Shown piece after piece: positions 8,406-17,729 of a DNA stretch of 64,000 bases. Origin of the DNA: Pontivivens insulae (lineage in GTDB: Bacteria > Pseudomonadota > Alphaproteobacteria > Rhodobacterales > Rhodobacteraceae); the NCBI RefSeq assembly GCF_900302495.1, contig NZ_OMKW01000001.1, forward strand, positions 620,001 to 684,000, written 5' to 3'. The notes under the pieces are model-generated. The model saw nothing but the letters and a program-made list of their open reading frames with translations, made no database searches and was not told where the DNA came from. Numbering within the stretch: position 1 is the first letter of the stretch; every line of letters starts with the position of its first letter. The position numbers and the translations under genes are program-made.

Positions 8406-11400
8406 CTACTTCTCTGCGTCTTCGGATTTTTGGGCTGCGAGGAAAAGGGCGTCGTCCAGGGATGGGTCGGTGATGGCTTCGTAGAGACTGGCGTAGTCGG
8501 GATGGGCTTTCAGCAGGGCAATCCGGTTCTTGTGCCACCGCACTGCTTCGTCATGAAGGGCTGCGAGCTGTTCATCCCGCATCAATTCGGAGAGCACGGG
8601 GGCGACATGGGCGTCGAAAAAATCGGCAGCCCGGCTGTCATGTTCGGTGCAGTAGTTTCGCCGGCTCCAATAGTGCAGACCCTGATCCTGATCGACATGG
8701 TTGATCCGGCCACGCTCTCGCTTCACGAGGAAGCTTTCTGCCGAGCGCAGGATATAGTGATTGAGCGTCACAAGGTCGTAGCCGATGGAATTCTTGCGCG
8801 AAAACCAGATGCCTCGGTTCTCGATCACCTCATGTGGCATGACGCGGCCTGCCCCATTGGTCCACCGGATATCCGCATCTGGTTGCAGATCGAGCGGTCG
8901 GTGAACGCCAATCTTGGACGTGGGCGCATTGGCACGCACCATTGATTTGAAGCCCCAGCCCAATCGCGGGCGCGGCAGATATTCGGGCGCGCAACGGACA
9001 AATTGTCGGGTGACGGGCTGATCGTCGTATTCATGGACGCCGCCATTGCCAAAGAACCGCCAAGTCATCGAGATGATATCAGGGTGGTTTGAGCGGGCGA
9101 CAAGCTCCTGCAGCGTTGTCAGGCCGCCATGCAGGGTCACGAATTCATCGCAATCGATGGTCAGATACCAGTCGCTTTCACGCACGACTTTCTGTTTGGC
9201 GGCATCATTCAAGGCACCGCGTTGTGGTTTTTGCCCGGCATCACGTTTGAACGGATTATCCAGATGGGTGACATGACCCATTTCCGCCAGCCGATCCAGT
9301 ATGCGGGTCGTCGGGTCGGTGCAATCATTGGTGTAGACCAGAAAGTGCTTCACGCCGATTGCCAGATGCCATGCGATCCACTCCAGAATGAACGGGGCTT
9401 CGTTCTTCATTCCCGTGATGACGACGATGTTTTCAGAGGGCGGGGGCGTTTCTGGCGGTGTCAAAACTCCCTGCCGGGGTTGCACACGGGCGAGTAGGCC
9501 TGCAAATGCCGCCTCGCTGGCTGCACCGGTCAGGATGGCGCCCTTGCGTGTTGGTTTTGGCTCTTTCACAGCGGGTGTGTCTGGTGCCTCGTCCACGAAG
9601 TCCTCCCTCGGGACCGGATTGACGAAGGCTTTGGGCACCGGCTGTTTACGATCCCAATTCTGCACCCAATCGACGATATCGTCGGCCAGTGCATCGGGGC
9701 CGGGCATGAAGATCCGATTGCCGAAAAGAGGTGTCAGCCGCGACAGGTTGGTCATCAGCGGGCTGGTCAAGCGGGTGTAGAGAGCTGCCATATCTGGCCT
9801 GCGGTGCAGCTCTTTGATTTTCGCCTGATGGGCAGCGACGCAGGCCTGATGAGCGGCCGCAATCTGGGGGTCCGCAAGCAGCTCTTGCCGGGCAGTCTGC
9901 ACAGAGCCTGTTCGGCTCGCGAATGTCCGCTCCCGCATGACATTGTGGTTCATGCGGAACCAGTATTTCAGGCCCTGATCCTCTGACACATGATTGACCC
10001 GGCCGCGGTCGCGTTTGACCAGATAGCTCTCTGCGTCGCGAACGGCATAGTGGTTCAGGCTGACCAAGTCATATCCTGCATGGGGCCGACTGATGCGCCA
10101 GCCCTTGTCCCGAAATTCTGGCAACATCTGACTGCCGCTGCTTGAGACCCACCAAAGCTCATGCTCGCGCATTGGATCGGGGTCGCGTGGGCGGTGTACG
10201 TTGATTGTCTTCCAGCGCCCGTCGTTACGGTAGAGCGTTTTGAAGCCAAGTGCCTGATAGGGTTTGCGGCAGTTCGGGAGGGCCGCCCGGTGCATCCGGT
10301 CGGTGACAGGTACATCGCGGAACGTGGCGCAATCGTCATTTCCGAACAGGCGCCATGTCAGCGAGATCGTGTCGGCATAGGGTACGGCGTCCATCAAGGC
10401 GCCAAGCGTCCCGTCCCCCACCTTCACATCAATGAACTCATCGACATCCATGGGAAGCAGCCAGTCCATCTGCGCCATTTCAGGACGCTTCTCGGCATCT
10501 TCGAACGCTGTAAATTGCGGGTTCGACATACCCGGCGTGTCAGGCTGGAACGGGTTGTCATAGCGGGCTGTCACCAAACCCTTCTCAACAAGAAGATCCA
10601 GCAGCTGATCTGTGCCATCGGTACAATCATTGGTGTAGACGATGAAATCTGTGACCCCGATTGCCCGGTGATGCGCAACCCAGTCAACGATGAACGGCCC
10701 CTCGTTCTTCATGCAGGTGAGAATGCAGATCCGCTCATCAGATCTGCGGGGAATAGGTGGGCGCGGCGGCGTCATCGGTGCTACCGCTTCTTCGTTTGCC
10801 TCGCCCGGAGCGCGCGCGTTGGCGAGCGGGCTTTGTTCAACGTTGTCCGAAAAGCGGATCGGTGCATCGTTAGGCAGAAGCCTGTCCGCGTCCGCTTCGA
10901 ATGATGGAAGCGGCAACATCTGGTCGAGCGCGTCTGGGAGTGGTGTCTGTTCGTCCCACTCCTTCACCCAGTCGACAAAGCCCGGATGCAGCGCTTGTGG
11001 TCCGGCTGTGAACATCTTGTTGCTGATGTGGGGTGCCAGTTTGGACAAGCGCTCCAGTACCGGACCGGTGACAGCTGAATAGAGTGCGGCATGATCGGGG
11101 CGGGCATGCAGCTCCTCAATCTTGGCCTTATGGGCCGTGACGCAGTGGCGATGCGCGCTGGCAATCTGCTCATCAGCCATCATTGCGTCGAAAGCAGCGC
11201 GGGTTTCGGTTTTCCGCCGCTCAATGCGCGTGTCACTTACGACGTTGTGGTTCATGCGGAACCAGTAGGCGAGACCCTGATCCTGATCGATATGGTTCAC
11301 CCGGCCCCGGTCGCGCTTGACCAGATAGCTTTCGGCATCGCGCACGGAATAGTGGTTCAGGGTCACCAGCTCATGACCGCGCTGCTCATCCATCACACGC

Positions 11401-12941
11401 CAACCGGTGCGCAGGAAGCTTTCGGGCATTCTGGCGCCGCTGCCCGCATACCAGCGGACTTCATCTTCGCGATGCGGGTCGGGGTTGCGCGGCCGGTGGA
11501 CCGACAACTTGCCCCAGACCCCGTCATTGAGCAGCAGCGTCTTGAACCCCCACGACATGTAGGGTGTCTTTACATCGACTGGGGCAGCGCGGGTCATACG
11601 CTCTGTCACGAAGCTGTCTTCGAAGCGTTTCAGGTCATTATTGCCAAACAGCCGCCATGGTGCCGAAATCATGGTCGCATCGGGTCGTGCGGCGAAAAGG
11701 TCGTCGAGGTGGCCTTTGCCGACGTGGATTGTCAGGTATTCGTCGACATCCATCGGCATGATCCAATCCATCTCGGACATCAGTGGATCATTCTCGGCGT
11801 GCCACATGGCAGCGCGTTGCGGGTCGCCGGCGGTGCTTGCCTCTTCGGTACGCCAGGGATTGTCGCGACGGGCGGTGATCAGGCCTTTCTCAACCAGCAG
11901 GTCGAGCAGTTCGTCCGTCCCGTCGGTGCAATCATTTGTATAGACGATGAAATCGGTGAAGCCGATGGCGCGGTGATGGGCAACCCATTCGAGGATGAAG
12001 GGCCCTTCGTTCTTCATGCAGGTCAGGATGCAGATCCGCTCATCCGGCTTGCGCGCCCTGGGGATCATATCCGGTGTCGGGAGCAGGCTGGGCGCGCCGG
12101 ATTTCGGTCGCCAGCGATTGTCGCTGTCGGGCAGCACGATGTTCCGGGGCAGATGTGCACGCGGTTCAACTTCGGTTTTTCGCAGGGCCTCGGCCAGTGG
12201 ACACCAAAACCGGGGGAGGCCGTTCAGCTCCCGCGCGATGTCAGACAGCAGCGCCTCACGGTAGAGCGGCAGGCCGAGCGACTTTGCCGTGACGACACCT
12301 TCGATCAGCTGTTTGCGCTTCAGCAGCTTTCCCCTGTCGCGAAAGGCGACCGGGAAGAAGACCTCCGCATCCTGCGTGTTTTCAAGCCGTCCAGTCTTTT
12401 GCAGGATGTGGGTCAGTGCGGTTGCACCAAGCAAACCCCAGGGCAGGTGCCCTGCGGGCACTGGCTCTTCCGCGTCGTGCAAGGCTCTTTGATCTCCGGC
12501 CTCCATCCATGGAGGGATCGGGGTCGGATCATTCGCAAGGTCCCGTAGAAAACTTAGCTCCTCGCTGTCCTGCGGCAGTGCGATTGGTCCAGGCGCGACA
12601 TAGTCCGTACTTTCGCGGGCGAGCAGAAAGCCATCTTCCGGCAGCTCAAGCGCGGAGAGAAGGAAATGGTCGATCGGCACGTAGATCGCGCCGGGTTGAT
12701 GGGCCAATGCCTCCCACCGGATGCGATCCGGGATCAGATGCTGATCCACCTCGCGCACCGCAGCAGGGTCCAGTAATATGGCGGCATCGCGGGGGATCAC
12801 GCCAGATGGCAGGATAAGCGGGCACGCATTGTGATGCCAGAGGGTGACGTCGTGGCCCTGCTGAACCCAGGACGTCACGGCGCTGAGCGCAATGTAGTCC
12901 AGCGGACCACCGGCCCAGTAGCTGACAATGGGCGCGGGCAT
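8406..12941 (-). CDS. Four-domain glycosyltransferase: degenerate GT32-like domain plus three GT2-like domains
   Basis: This 1511-residue protein joins an N-terminal domain (about 1-250) related to the two family-32-like enzymes next to it with three tandem family-2-like domains at about 301-650, 735-1070 and 1170-1500. Each family-2 domain has MKNEGPFI or MKNEAPFI, YTNDCTD, a DXD motif (DVDEY, DVDEF, DCDEF), WRLFG or WRFFG, and LNHY with LVKR(D/E)RGR(V/I)NH. Domains 1 and 2 are the most alike, suggesting the later duplication. The linkers at about 655-735 and 1085-1170 are rich in proline and acidic residues. In the N-terminal domain the DXD motif seen as DTD or DLD in its relatives reads PID (89-91), so it may not be catalytic. 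The enzyme could add several sugars to one acceptor. It follows the gene at 12950-13822 in the same direction. Confidence 0.88.
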   Translation of the reverse strand: MPAPIVSYWAGGPLDYIALSAVTSWVQQGHDVTLWHHNACPLILPSGVIPRDAAILLDPAAVREVDQHLIPDRIRWEALAHQPGAIYVPIDHFLLSALELPEDGFLLARESTDYVAPGPIALPQDSEELSFLRDLANDPTPIPPWMEAGDQRALHDAEEPVPAGHLPWGLLGATALTHILQKTGRLENTQDAEVFFPVAFRDRGKLLKRKQLIEGVVTAKSLGLPLYREALLSDIARELNGLPRFWCPLAEALRKTEVEPRAHLPRNIVLPDSDNRWRPKSGAPSLLPTPDMIPRARKPDERICILTCMKNEGPFILEWVAHHRAIGFTDFIVYTNDCTDGTDELLDLLVEKGLITARRDNPWRTEEASTAGDPQRAAMWHAENDPLMSEMDWIMPMDVDEYLTIHVGKGHLDDLFAARPDATMISAPWRLFGNNDLKRFEDSFVTERMTRAAPVDVKTPYMSWGFKTLLLNDGVWGKLSVHRPRNPDPHREDEVRWYAGSGARMPESFLRTGWRVMDEQRGHELVTLNHYSVRDAESYLVKRDRGRVNHIDQDQGLAYWFRMNHNVVSDTRIERRKTETRAAFDAMMADEQIASAHRHCVTAHKAKIEELHARPDHAALYSAVTGPVLERLSKLAPHISNKMFTAGPQALHPGFVDWVKEWDEQTPLPDALDQMLPLPSFEADADRLLPNDAPIRFSDNVEQSPLANARAPGEANEEAVAPMTPPRPPIPRRSDERICILTCMKNEGPFIVDWVAHHRAIGVTDFIVYTNDCTDGTDQLLDLLVEKGLVTARYDNPFQPDTPGMSNPQFTAFEDAEKRPEMAQMDWLLPMDVDEFIDVKVGDGTLGALMDAVPYADTISLTWRLFGNDDCATFRDVPVTDRMHRAALPNCRKPYQALGFKTLYRNDGRWKTINVHRPRDPDPMREHELWWVSSSGSQMLPEFRDKGWRISRPHAGYDLVSLNHYAVRDAESYLVKRDRGRVNHVSEDQGLKYWFRMNHNVMRERTFASRTGSVQTARQELLADPQIAAAHQACVAAHQAKIKELHRRPDMAALYTRLTSPLMTNLSRLTPLFGNRIFMPGPDALADDIVDWVQNWDRKQPVPKAFVNPVPREDFVDEAPDTPAVKEPKPTRKGAILTGAASEAAFAGLLARVQPRQGVLTPPETPPPSENIVVITGMKNEAPFILEWIAWHLAIGVKHFLVYTNDCTDPTTRILDRLAEMGHVTHLDNPFKRDAGQKPQRGALNDAAKQKVVRESDWYLTIDCDEFVTLHGGLTTLQELVARSNHPDIISMTWRFFGNGGVHEYDDQPVTRQFVRCAPEYLPRPRLGWGFKSMVRANAPTSKIGVHRPLDLQPDADIRWTNGAGRVMPHEVIENRGIWFSRKNSIGYDLVTLNHYILRSAESFLVKRERGRINHVDQDQGLHYWSRRNYCTEHDSRAADFFDAHVAPVLSELMRDEQLAALHDEAVRWHKNRIALLKAHPDYASLYEAITDPSLDDALFLAAQKSEDAEK

Positions 12942-12949
12942 TGGCTGGA

Positions 12950-13822
12950 TCAGCCCTCCGCCGTCTCTTCAGGTGTATCTTCGGTGAAGTCGAACTTCCC
13001 ATGGCTGGTGATTGGCGCGGCCATCGGATCAATTCCGTGCTGTTGGCAAAGGCGGTCGAGCCAGCAGTTCGCAGGCACTCCGCCGTCATGGCGCTTGCCT
13101 GACACCCGCTTGATCCGCCCCCAGATGTGAACGGTCAGCGTCTCTGGCTTGATCATATTCATCACGAGGCGGGGTCGCTTGAAGAACAGATTTCGTTCCG
13201 CAAAGTGGACGGGGTAATAGACCTCGCGCGCCTGCGCCTTGTCTGCATTGCCGGACTTTTTGGCCGCCCACGTGACGGCGTGCGGACCCCAGACACCCCA
13301 CGGCATTTCAGACGCATGGACCGGTGTGCCCGCTTCTTTTGCAAGGCGATGTCGCTCACGCGCACGCGGATTGTGGAATTCCGGGATGTTGTAAGGATCA
13401 GAGGTCAGATCCAGCAGCATGCCCAACATTTCACTGTCATGGGGCATGCCGAGCACAGCACCGTTCATCTGCCGATCTGTTTCATAGCCAAAGACATAGG
13501 GTGTCTCTGGCTCAATTGGGCGTACGGCGTAGATGTCGGTGTCGATCCAGATCGTACCCGGCGCATTCTTTATCAGGTGATATCGGAACACGTCTGAAAA
13601 CAGGGCGACCGAGCCCGAACGCTCATGCGTGTAGACTTCCGGGTCGGGCATGATGTCATTCCCGTCGCAGATCTCGACCCCCTCGGGTACGCCATCGACC
13701 TGTCCATAGGTGTAGAGCGCTGTTGGATGTCCAATCTGAACAAAGGACGTCAGGCAAAGCTGCTCAAGCCAAGACAGTGAGCCACCGATCCAAAGACCTG
13801 CAACACGGGGTAAGTCGGGCAT
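12950..13822 (-). CDS. GT32-like glycosyltransferase
   Basis: A 290-residue transferase with the family layout LWIGGSLSWLEQLCL at the start, FSDVFRYHLI, then IWIDTDIYAVRP with the DXD at residues 94-96, and MPWGVWGPHAVTW towards the end. This pattern matches sugar-binding DXD-region transferases of family 32 and related capsule synthesis proteins. The ATG at 13822 gives the same N-terminal length as the paralogue at 14973; a longer open stretch to 13900 is less likely. It is about 40% alike by eye to that paralogue. The stop lies 8 bases before the start of the large four-domain transferase. Confidence 0.85.
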   Translation of the reverse strand: MPDLPRVAGLWIGGSLSWLEQLCLTSFVQIGHPTALYTYGQVDGVPEGVEICDGNDIMPDPEVYTHERSGSVALFSDVFRYHLIKNAPGTIWIDTDIYAVRPIEPETPYVFGYETDRQMNGAVLGMPHDSEMLGMLLDLTSDPYNIPEFHNPRARERHRLAKEAGTPVHASEMPWGVWGPHAVTWAAKKSGNADKAQAREVYYPVHFAERNLFFKRPRLVMNMIKPETLTVHIWGRIKRVSGKRHDGGVPANCWLDRLCQQHGIDPMAAPITSHGKFDFTEDTPEETAEG

Positions 13823-13937
13823 ATGCGGCAATCTCACTTCTTTGGATCGTTCGGCCTTCGTTGTGCCTTGTGGAGCGGTCTTTTTCAATCGCGCCTGCAC
13901 ATTGCGGGCTTATCGCTATCATATTGAGGTGAATGGG

Positions 13938-14000
13938 TCACCGGTGATCCGTTTTGCACAACCGTTGGCAGAGCGATGTTGTAAGCAGCGCAAACGGTTG
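13938..14000. promoter_or_regulatory. Palindromes in the divergent promoter region
   Basis: TCACCGGTGA at 13938-13947 is a perfect 10-bp palindrome, with further matches outside one mismatch. CAACCGTT (13959-13966) and AACGGTTG (13993-14000) form an 8-bp inverted repeat. They lie between two divergent glycan genes and could be operators. Nothing else was found in the gap 13823-14054. Confidence 0.35.
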
Positions 14001-14054
14001 CGATAACGACGTGACAAGATTTCTGGCTTTTTTCCGAACATAGGAGCCGCGACC

Positions 14055-14801
14055 GTGTTCAGCCCTGCATCCGGCCTCAACTATCGACGCTTCCTACGGC
14101 AAATGCACGCTCGGATCCCGGTTGAGTGGTACATGGAGATCGGTTGCCGAACCGGTGACACACTTGCAGGGGTCACTGCAAAGACAATAGGTGTTGATCC
14201 GTTTTTCCGTGTGGAGGCGAATGTCATTCGTCAAAAACCGGTTTTCATGGCGTTTCAACAGACCAGCGACGAGTTTTTCGCCTCCAAGTTTCTGGAACGA
14301 AACGACGTGCGGCTCAGCCTGAGCTTTCTGGATGGGATGCATCTTTTTGAGTATCTCCTCCGCGACTTCATCGGGACAGAGCGTAATAGTCTGCACGAAG
14401 GCGCGATCCTGATGCATGATTGCTGTCCGTCTACGGAAGAGATGACGACGCGTGACCTGGACAACCTGCCAAAGGGGGCCTGGACCGGTGATGTGTGGAA
14501 GATCCTGCCCATCTTGCAGCGCTGGCGCCCGGATCTGATCGTCGATGTGTTGGATTGTTCGCCAACCGGGATTGTCATCGTCCGCAATCTTGATCCCGAC
14601 AACAGGGTGCTTGAGCAAAACTACGATGAGATCATCGCCACATTTTCCAACGAGGATGGAATTGACGCTGCGCGATCCGCCTATCTGGAGACATTCTCGT
14701 ATTTAGGTGCGCGGGAGTACCTTTCGGGAGGAGGCCTGTTTTCGACGACGGATCTGCATCGGAAAGACGATCAGAAGGCTCCTGAATACGTTACACCTTG
14801 A
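14055..14801 (+). CDS. Class I SAM-dependent methyltransferase-like protein
   Basis: A 248-residue protein starting at GTG after TAGGAG. The segment WYMEIGCRTGDTLAG resembles the glycine-rich SAM-binding motif I, IGVDP fits motif II, and LSFLDGMHLFEYLLRDF and ILMHDCCPS are typical of the Methyltransf_24 type found in sugar and glycan clusters. It stands among glycosyltransferases, so a sugar or glycan methylation role is plausible but inferred. Substrate is unknown. Confidence 0.75.
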   Translation: MFSPASGLNYRRFLRQMHARIPVEWYMEIGCRTGDTLAGVTAKTIGVDPFFRVEANVIRQKPVFMAFQQTSDEFFASKFLERNDVRLSLSFLDGMHLFEYLLRDFIGTERNSLHEGAILMHDCCPSTEEMTTRDLDNLPKGAWTGDVWKILPILQRWRPDLIVDVLDCSPTGIVIVRNLDPDNRVLEQNYDEIIATFSNEDGIDAARSAYLETFSYLGAREYLSGGGLFSTTDLHRKDDQKAPEYVTP

Positions 14802-14972
14802 TTTGCCTGCCTTCATGCAAACACGGTAGGTGGGACGACGGGCATTTGGAGGACCCGCCGACCTTCACCAGGGCGGATGGTTGCAATAGTGATCAAGGAT
14901 TGCGATGAACTGATGACAGGGCGCAATGCCCTGGCGATGAGGATGCACTGACAAGATGGGTGTGATTTTGCA

Positions 14973-15821
14973 ATGACGGACACTCCTGCACCAGTCGGCT
15001 CGCTTTGGATCGGCGGCTATCTCAGCTTTTTGGAGCGCATCTGTCTTAAGTCTTACGTGGACGCCGGGCAGCCTTTCACCCTCTACACCTACGAACCGAT
15101 CGATGACGTGCCTGAGGGTATCGAAGTGCGCGATGCGCGTGAGGTTTATCCCGAAACCAACATCATGATGCATACGGCCAAGCGGTCACCCGCTATCCAT
15201 AGCGATATCTTCCGCGTGAAGATGATCGCGCAGACAGGGAAAATCTGGGCTGATCTGGATGCGTATTGTGTGAAACCCCTGAAACCCACCAATGGCTATC
15301 TTTTCGGCTGGTTGTCGAAATTTCGCATTGGAAGCGGTGTTCTGGCATTGCCCCAGGATTCACCTGCTCTGGCGGGCTTGGATGCCTATCTTGCAACAGG
15401 TGGCGCGCTGCCGCCTTGGTGGGATGAGCAACGGCAAGCTGACTACCTGGAAGCCGGTGAGCCTCTCGAGTTTTCGGCCATGAAGTGGGGGACAACCGGA
15501 CCCTTGGCGCTTACGCATTTCTTGCGTGAAAGTGGCGAGATCGAGCATGCCTCACCGCCCGAGGTATTGTACCCGATCCCACCAAACCTGAAATTCTATT
15601 TCCACCGTCGACCGCTGCATATTCACCGTGCGATCAAGGAGAACACCCAGTCGGTTCACCTTTATGCGACTGGATTACGCGTGCGTCTGGAAGATGGCCC
15701 GCCACGGAACGGGAGCTACATTGATGTTCTGGCGCGCGAGCATGGTGTCTCTCCCCTTGAGTATCCGGTGCGTCCTCGTCCCAAACGAGATGCGGTCGAC
15801 ACTGAACCGTCCGCGGACTGA
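14973..15821 (+). CDS. GT32-like glycosyltransferase
   Basis: A 282-residue paralogue of the enzyme at 12950-13822. Shared features are LWIGGYLSFLERICL at the start, TLYTYEPIDDVPEGIEV, HSDIFRVKMI, the DXD motif in IWADLDAYCVKP (residues 94-96) and MKWGTTGPLALTHF. It lacks a signal peptide and should act on a nucleotide-sugar donor in the cytoplasm. It is followed after 15 bases by the family-61 enzyme in the same direction, so the two are likely co-transcribed. Confidence 0.85.
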   Translation: MTDTPAPVGSLWIGGYLSFLERICLKSYVDAGQPFTLYTYEPIDDVPEGIEVRDAREVYPETNIMMHTAKRSPAIHSDIFRVKMIAQTGKIWADLDAYCVKPLKPTNGYLFGWLSKFRIGSGVLALPQDSPALAGLDAYLATGGALPPWWDEQRQADYLEAGEPLEFSAMKWGTTGPLALTHFLRESGEIEHASPPEVLYPIPPNLKFYFHRRPLHIHRAIKENTQSVHLYATGLRVRLEDGPPRNGSYIDVLAREHGVSPLEYPVRPRPKRDAVDTEPSAD

Positions 15822-15836
15822 ACGTTGATTGTTTGA

Positions 15837-16988
15837 ATGACACCAGCCCTGCCTGACCCCTCTGTCGTCGAAGCAACCGACCTGCTTGTTCTCAAATCCA
15901 TGGATGAGGCGCGTAGAGTTTCATTCGGGCTATATGATCGCGATGGGCAGCCCATGCCCAACACGGCTGTCGGGGGCGTGAAATACTATACCCAGCCCGT
16001 CACCCATCTGGACAGCTGGCCCGATGGAACGGTCGACGGGCCTGAGCGGATCTTTTACGGCGGCCATGCAACGGATCAGTTTGGTTTCACCATACTCAAT
16101 TCGATTGGCAGGCTTTGGGCGCTCGACCGTGTGGCGACCGACGTTCCTATCCTCTTTCACAGCAATTTACGGCAACGTCGTGTTCCGTTTCTGCGTCCCA
16201 TGCTGGATTTGCTGTCGGTCCCAAATCCCATCCTTTTCTACAAAGGGCCGTTTCGTGTTGGTTCTGCTGTCATTCCCAATGATCAATTTGGGGAGCCTTT
16301 GGGCGGCCTGGCAACAGAGCGTTTCCGAGAATGGCTGGCGAGCCGCCTGCCACCTGCTGGACCTGTTCAGAAAGGGCGCCGTGTCTACCTAACGCGCACC
16401 GCGCTGCCGGACACTATGGGACGATTTGCATGCGAGCGCATCCTTGAGCAAAATCTCGAAGCAAACGGCTACGAGATCATTGCGCCCGAGACATTGAGCA
16501 TGATGGAGCAGATCAAGCTCTATCAGGACGCAGAGACGCTTTTGTTCTCTGAAAGCTCTGCACTTCATCTATATGCGCTAGTGCGTCGGCCCGAACAAAA
16601 GGTTGGCGTGGTCTTGCGCCGCAGGACCCTGCCGCCTTTGATCACCGCGCAATTGTGTAGCGTTGTGCAGTCGCCATTCGAAACCATCGACGCAATCGAT
16701 GAAATTTACTGGCCGCCCAAAACAGGCGGTAACATGTCGCTTGCACAGCTTGATTTTGGCAAACTTCATGATGTGTTGAGCGTCTCCGGCTTTGTCTCTC
16801 CGAAGACAGCATGGCGTGCGCCTACATCTGAAGAGGTAGATGCGTCGCTGCAGTCAGGGCTAGAGGCCGGTCAGACCCTTCTGACCGAGGACCAATACGG
16901 CCAGTTCCTAGAGCAGGTGCGGCTATTGAGGCGTCAATATGGGCGTGCAGAAGCGCGCAAGAGGATTCCTCACATCAAAATTCCGTAG
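15837..16988 (+). CDS. Glycosyltransferase family 61-like protein (DUF563)
   Basis: A 383-residue protein of the family-61 type. Recognisable parts are FHSNLRQRRVPF in the first half, GRRVYLTRTALPDTMGR with the conserved R-x-Y-L-x-R element, RILEQNLEANGYEIIAPETLS, and LLFSESSALHLYAL near the end, a usual family-61 C-terminal region. Members add pentoses or hexoses in eukaryotes and appear in bacterial surface glycan clusters. No signal peptide was seen. The last 60 residues are charged and may be a regulatory or docking tail. Confidence 0.8.
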   Translation: MTPALPDPSVVEATDLLVLKSMDEARRVSFGLYDRDGQPMPNTAVGGVKYYTQPVTHLDSWPDGTVDGPERIFYGGHATDQFGFTILNSIGRLWALDRVATDVPILFHSNLRQRRVPFLRPMLDLLSVPNPILFYKGPFRVGSAVIPNDQFGEPLGGLATERFREWLASRLPPAGPVQKGRRVYLTRTALPDTMGRFACERILEQNLEANGYEIIAPETLSMMEQIKLYQDAETLLFSESSALHLYALVRRPEQKVGVVLRRRTLPPLITAQLCSVVQSPFETIDAIDEIYWPPKTGGNMSLAQLDFGKLHDVLSVSGFVSPKTAWRAPTSEEVDASLQSGLEAGQTLLTEDQYGQFLEQVRLLRRQYGRAEARKRIPHIKIP

Positions 16989-17073
16989 TTTCGACCGGGC
17001 TCTTGATCCTGTCACAAACGCCGTTTCGTTCGTAGTCGCTGCTCTATGCATGCTGAGAATTCCCCGACGGAGG

Positions 17074-17688
17074 TCAGGATGCAGCTTTGATCATCTGCGC
17101 AATTTCGGCGATTCCCTCCAGAGTGGGGGCTGTTAAGAGCTTTGGCGAGATTTTGCGGATCGTATCCAGCTCAAGTTCCCACCAGCTCAATTGCAAGAGA
17201 GCGTCCACAATCTCTGGATCAAACCGATCCTTGATCTTGCGTGCCGGATTGCCGCCCCAAATTTCGTAAGGCGCAATGTCATTGGTAACAACAGACTCGG
17301 CTGCAACGACGGCGCCGTTGCCTATTTGAACGCCTGACATCACTACGGAATTTTCTCCAATCCAGACATCGTGGCCGACGACGATATCTCCTCTGGTCGT
17401 AGGGTGGCCAGAGACGCTTTCCTTACCAAGCTTCGTCCGAAAGATGTGGCCGAACGGAAAGGTGGTTATCCAATCAACGCGATGATTACCTCCTAGCATG
17501 AATACAACGCCGTCAGCTATCGAACAGAAGCTTCCGATCGTGGCAGACGCGCCCTCTCCCCACTGCCTTACGACAATCTTGTTGTCCCCATAGGTGAACC
17601 GGCCGACAAACATCTTTGATTCGCCAAACTTGCGGATGCGATCTTTTGTGGGATCAGGCACAGCTTGTTTCCTCTTGTGGGTCATCAT
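17074..17688 (-). CDS. Hexapeptide-repeat acetyltransferase (CatB/xenobiotic type)
   Basis: A 204-residue left-handed beta-helix acyltransferase. The hexapeptide run includes ATIGSFCSIADGVVFMLGG, then NHRVDW with the catalytic histidine expected in this family, and the later IVVGHDVWIGENSVVMSGV and IGNGAVVAAESVVTNDI coils. The C-terminal IWGGNPARKIKDRF segment is typical. It probably acetylates a sugar of the glycan made by this locus; an antibiotic target is possible from the fold alone but less likely by context. Confidence 0.85.
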   Translation of the reverse strand: MMTHKRKQAVPDPTKDRIRKFGESKMFVGRFTYGDNKIVVRQWGEGASATIGSFCSIADGVVFMLGGNHRVDWITTFPFGHIFRTKLGKESVSGHPTTRGDIVVGHDVWIGENSVVMSGVQIGNGAVVAAESVVTNDIAPYEIWGGNPARKIKDRFDPEIVDALLQLSWWELELDTIRKISPKLLTAPTLEGIAEIAQMIKAAS

Positions 17689-17729
17689 GCGACTACTCGC
17701 AGGCTAAGGCCAGATGACCAAACTTCGTA

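Noticed and set aside
11091-12548. 485-codon plus-strand ORF
   Set aside because: Antisense to the four-domain transferase, with no recognisable motif.
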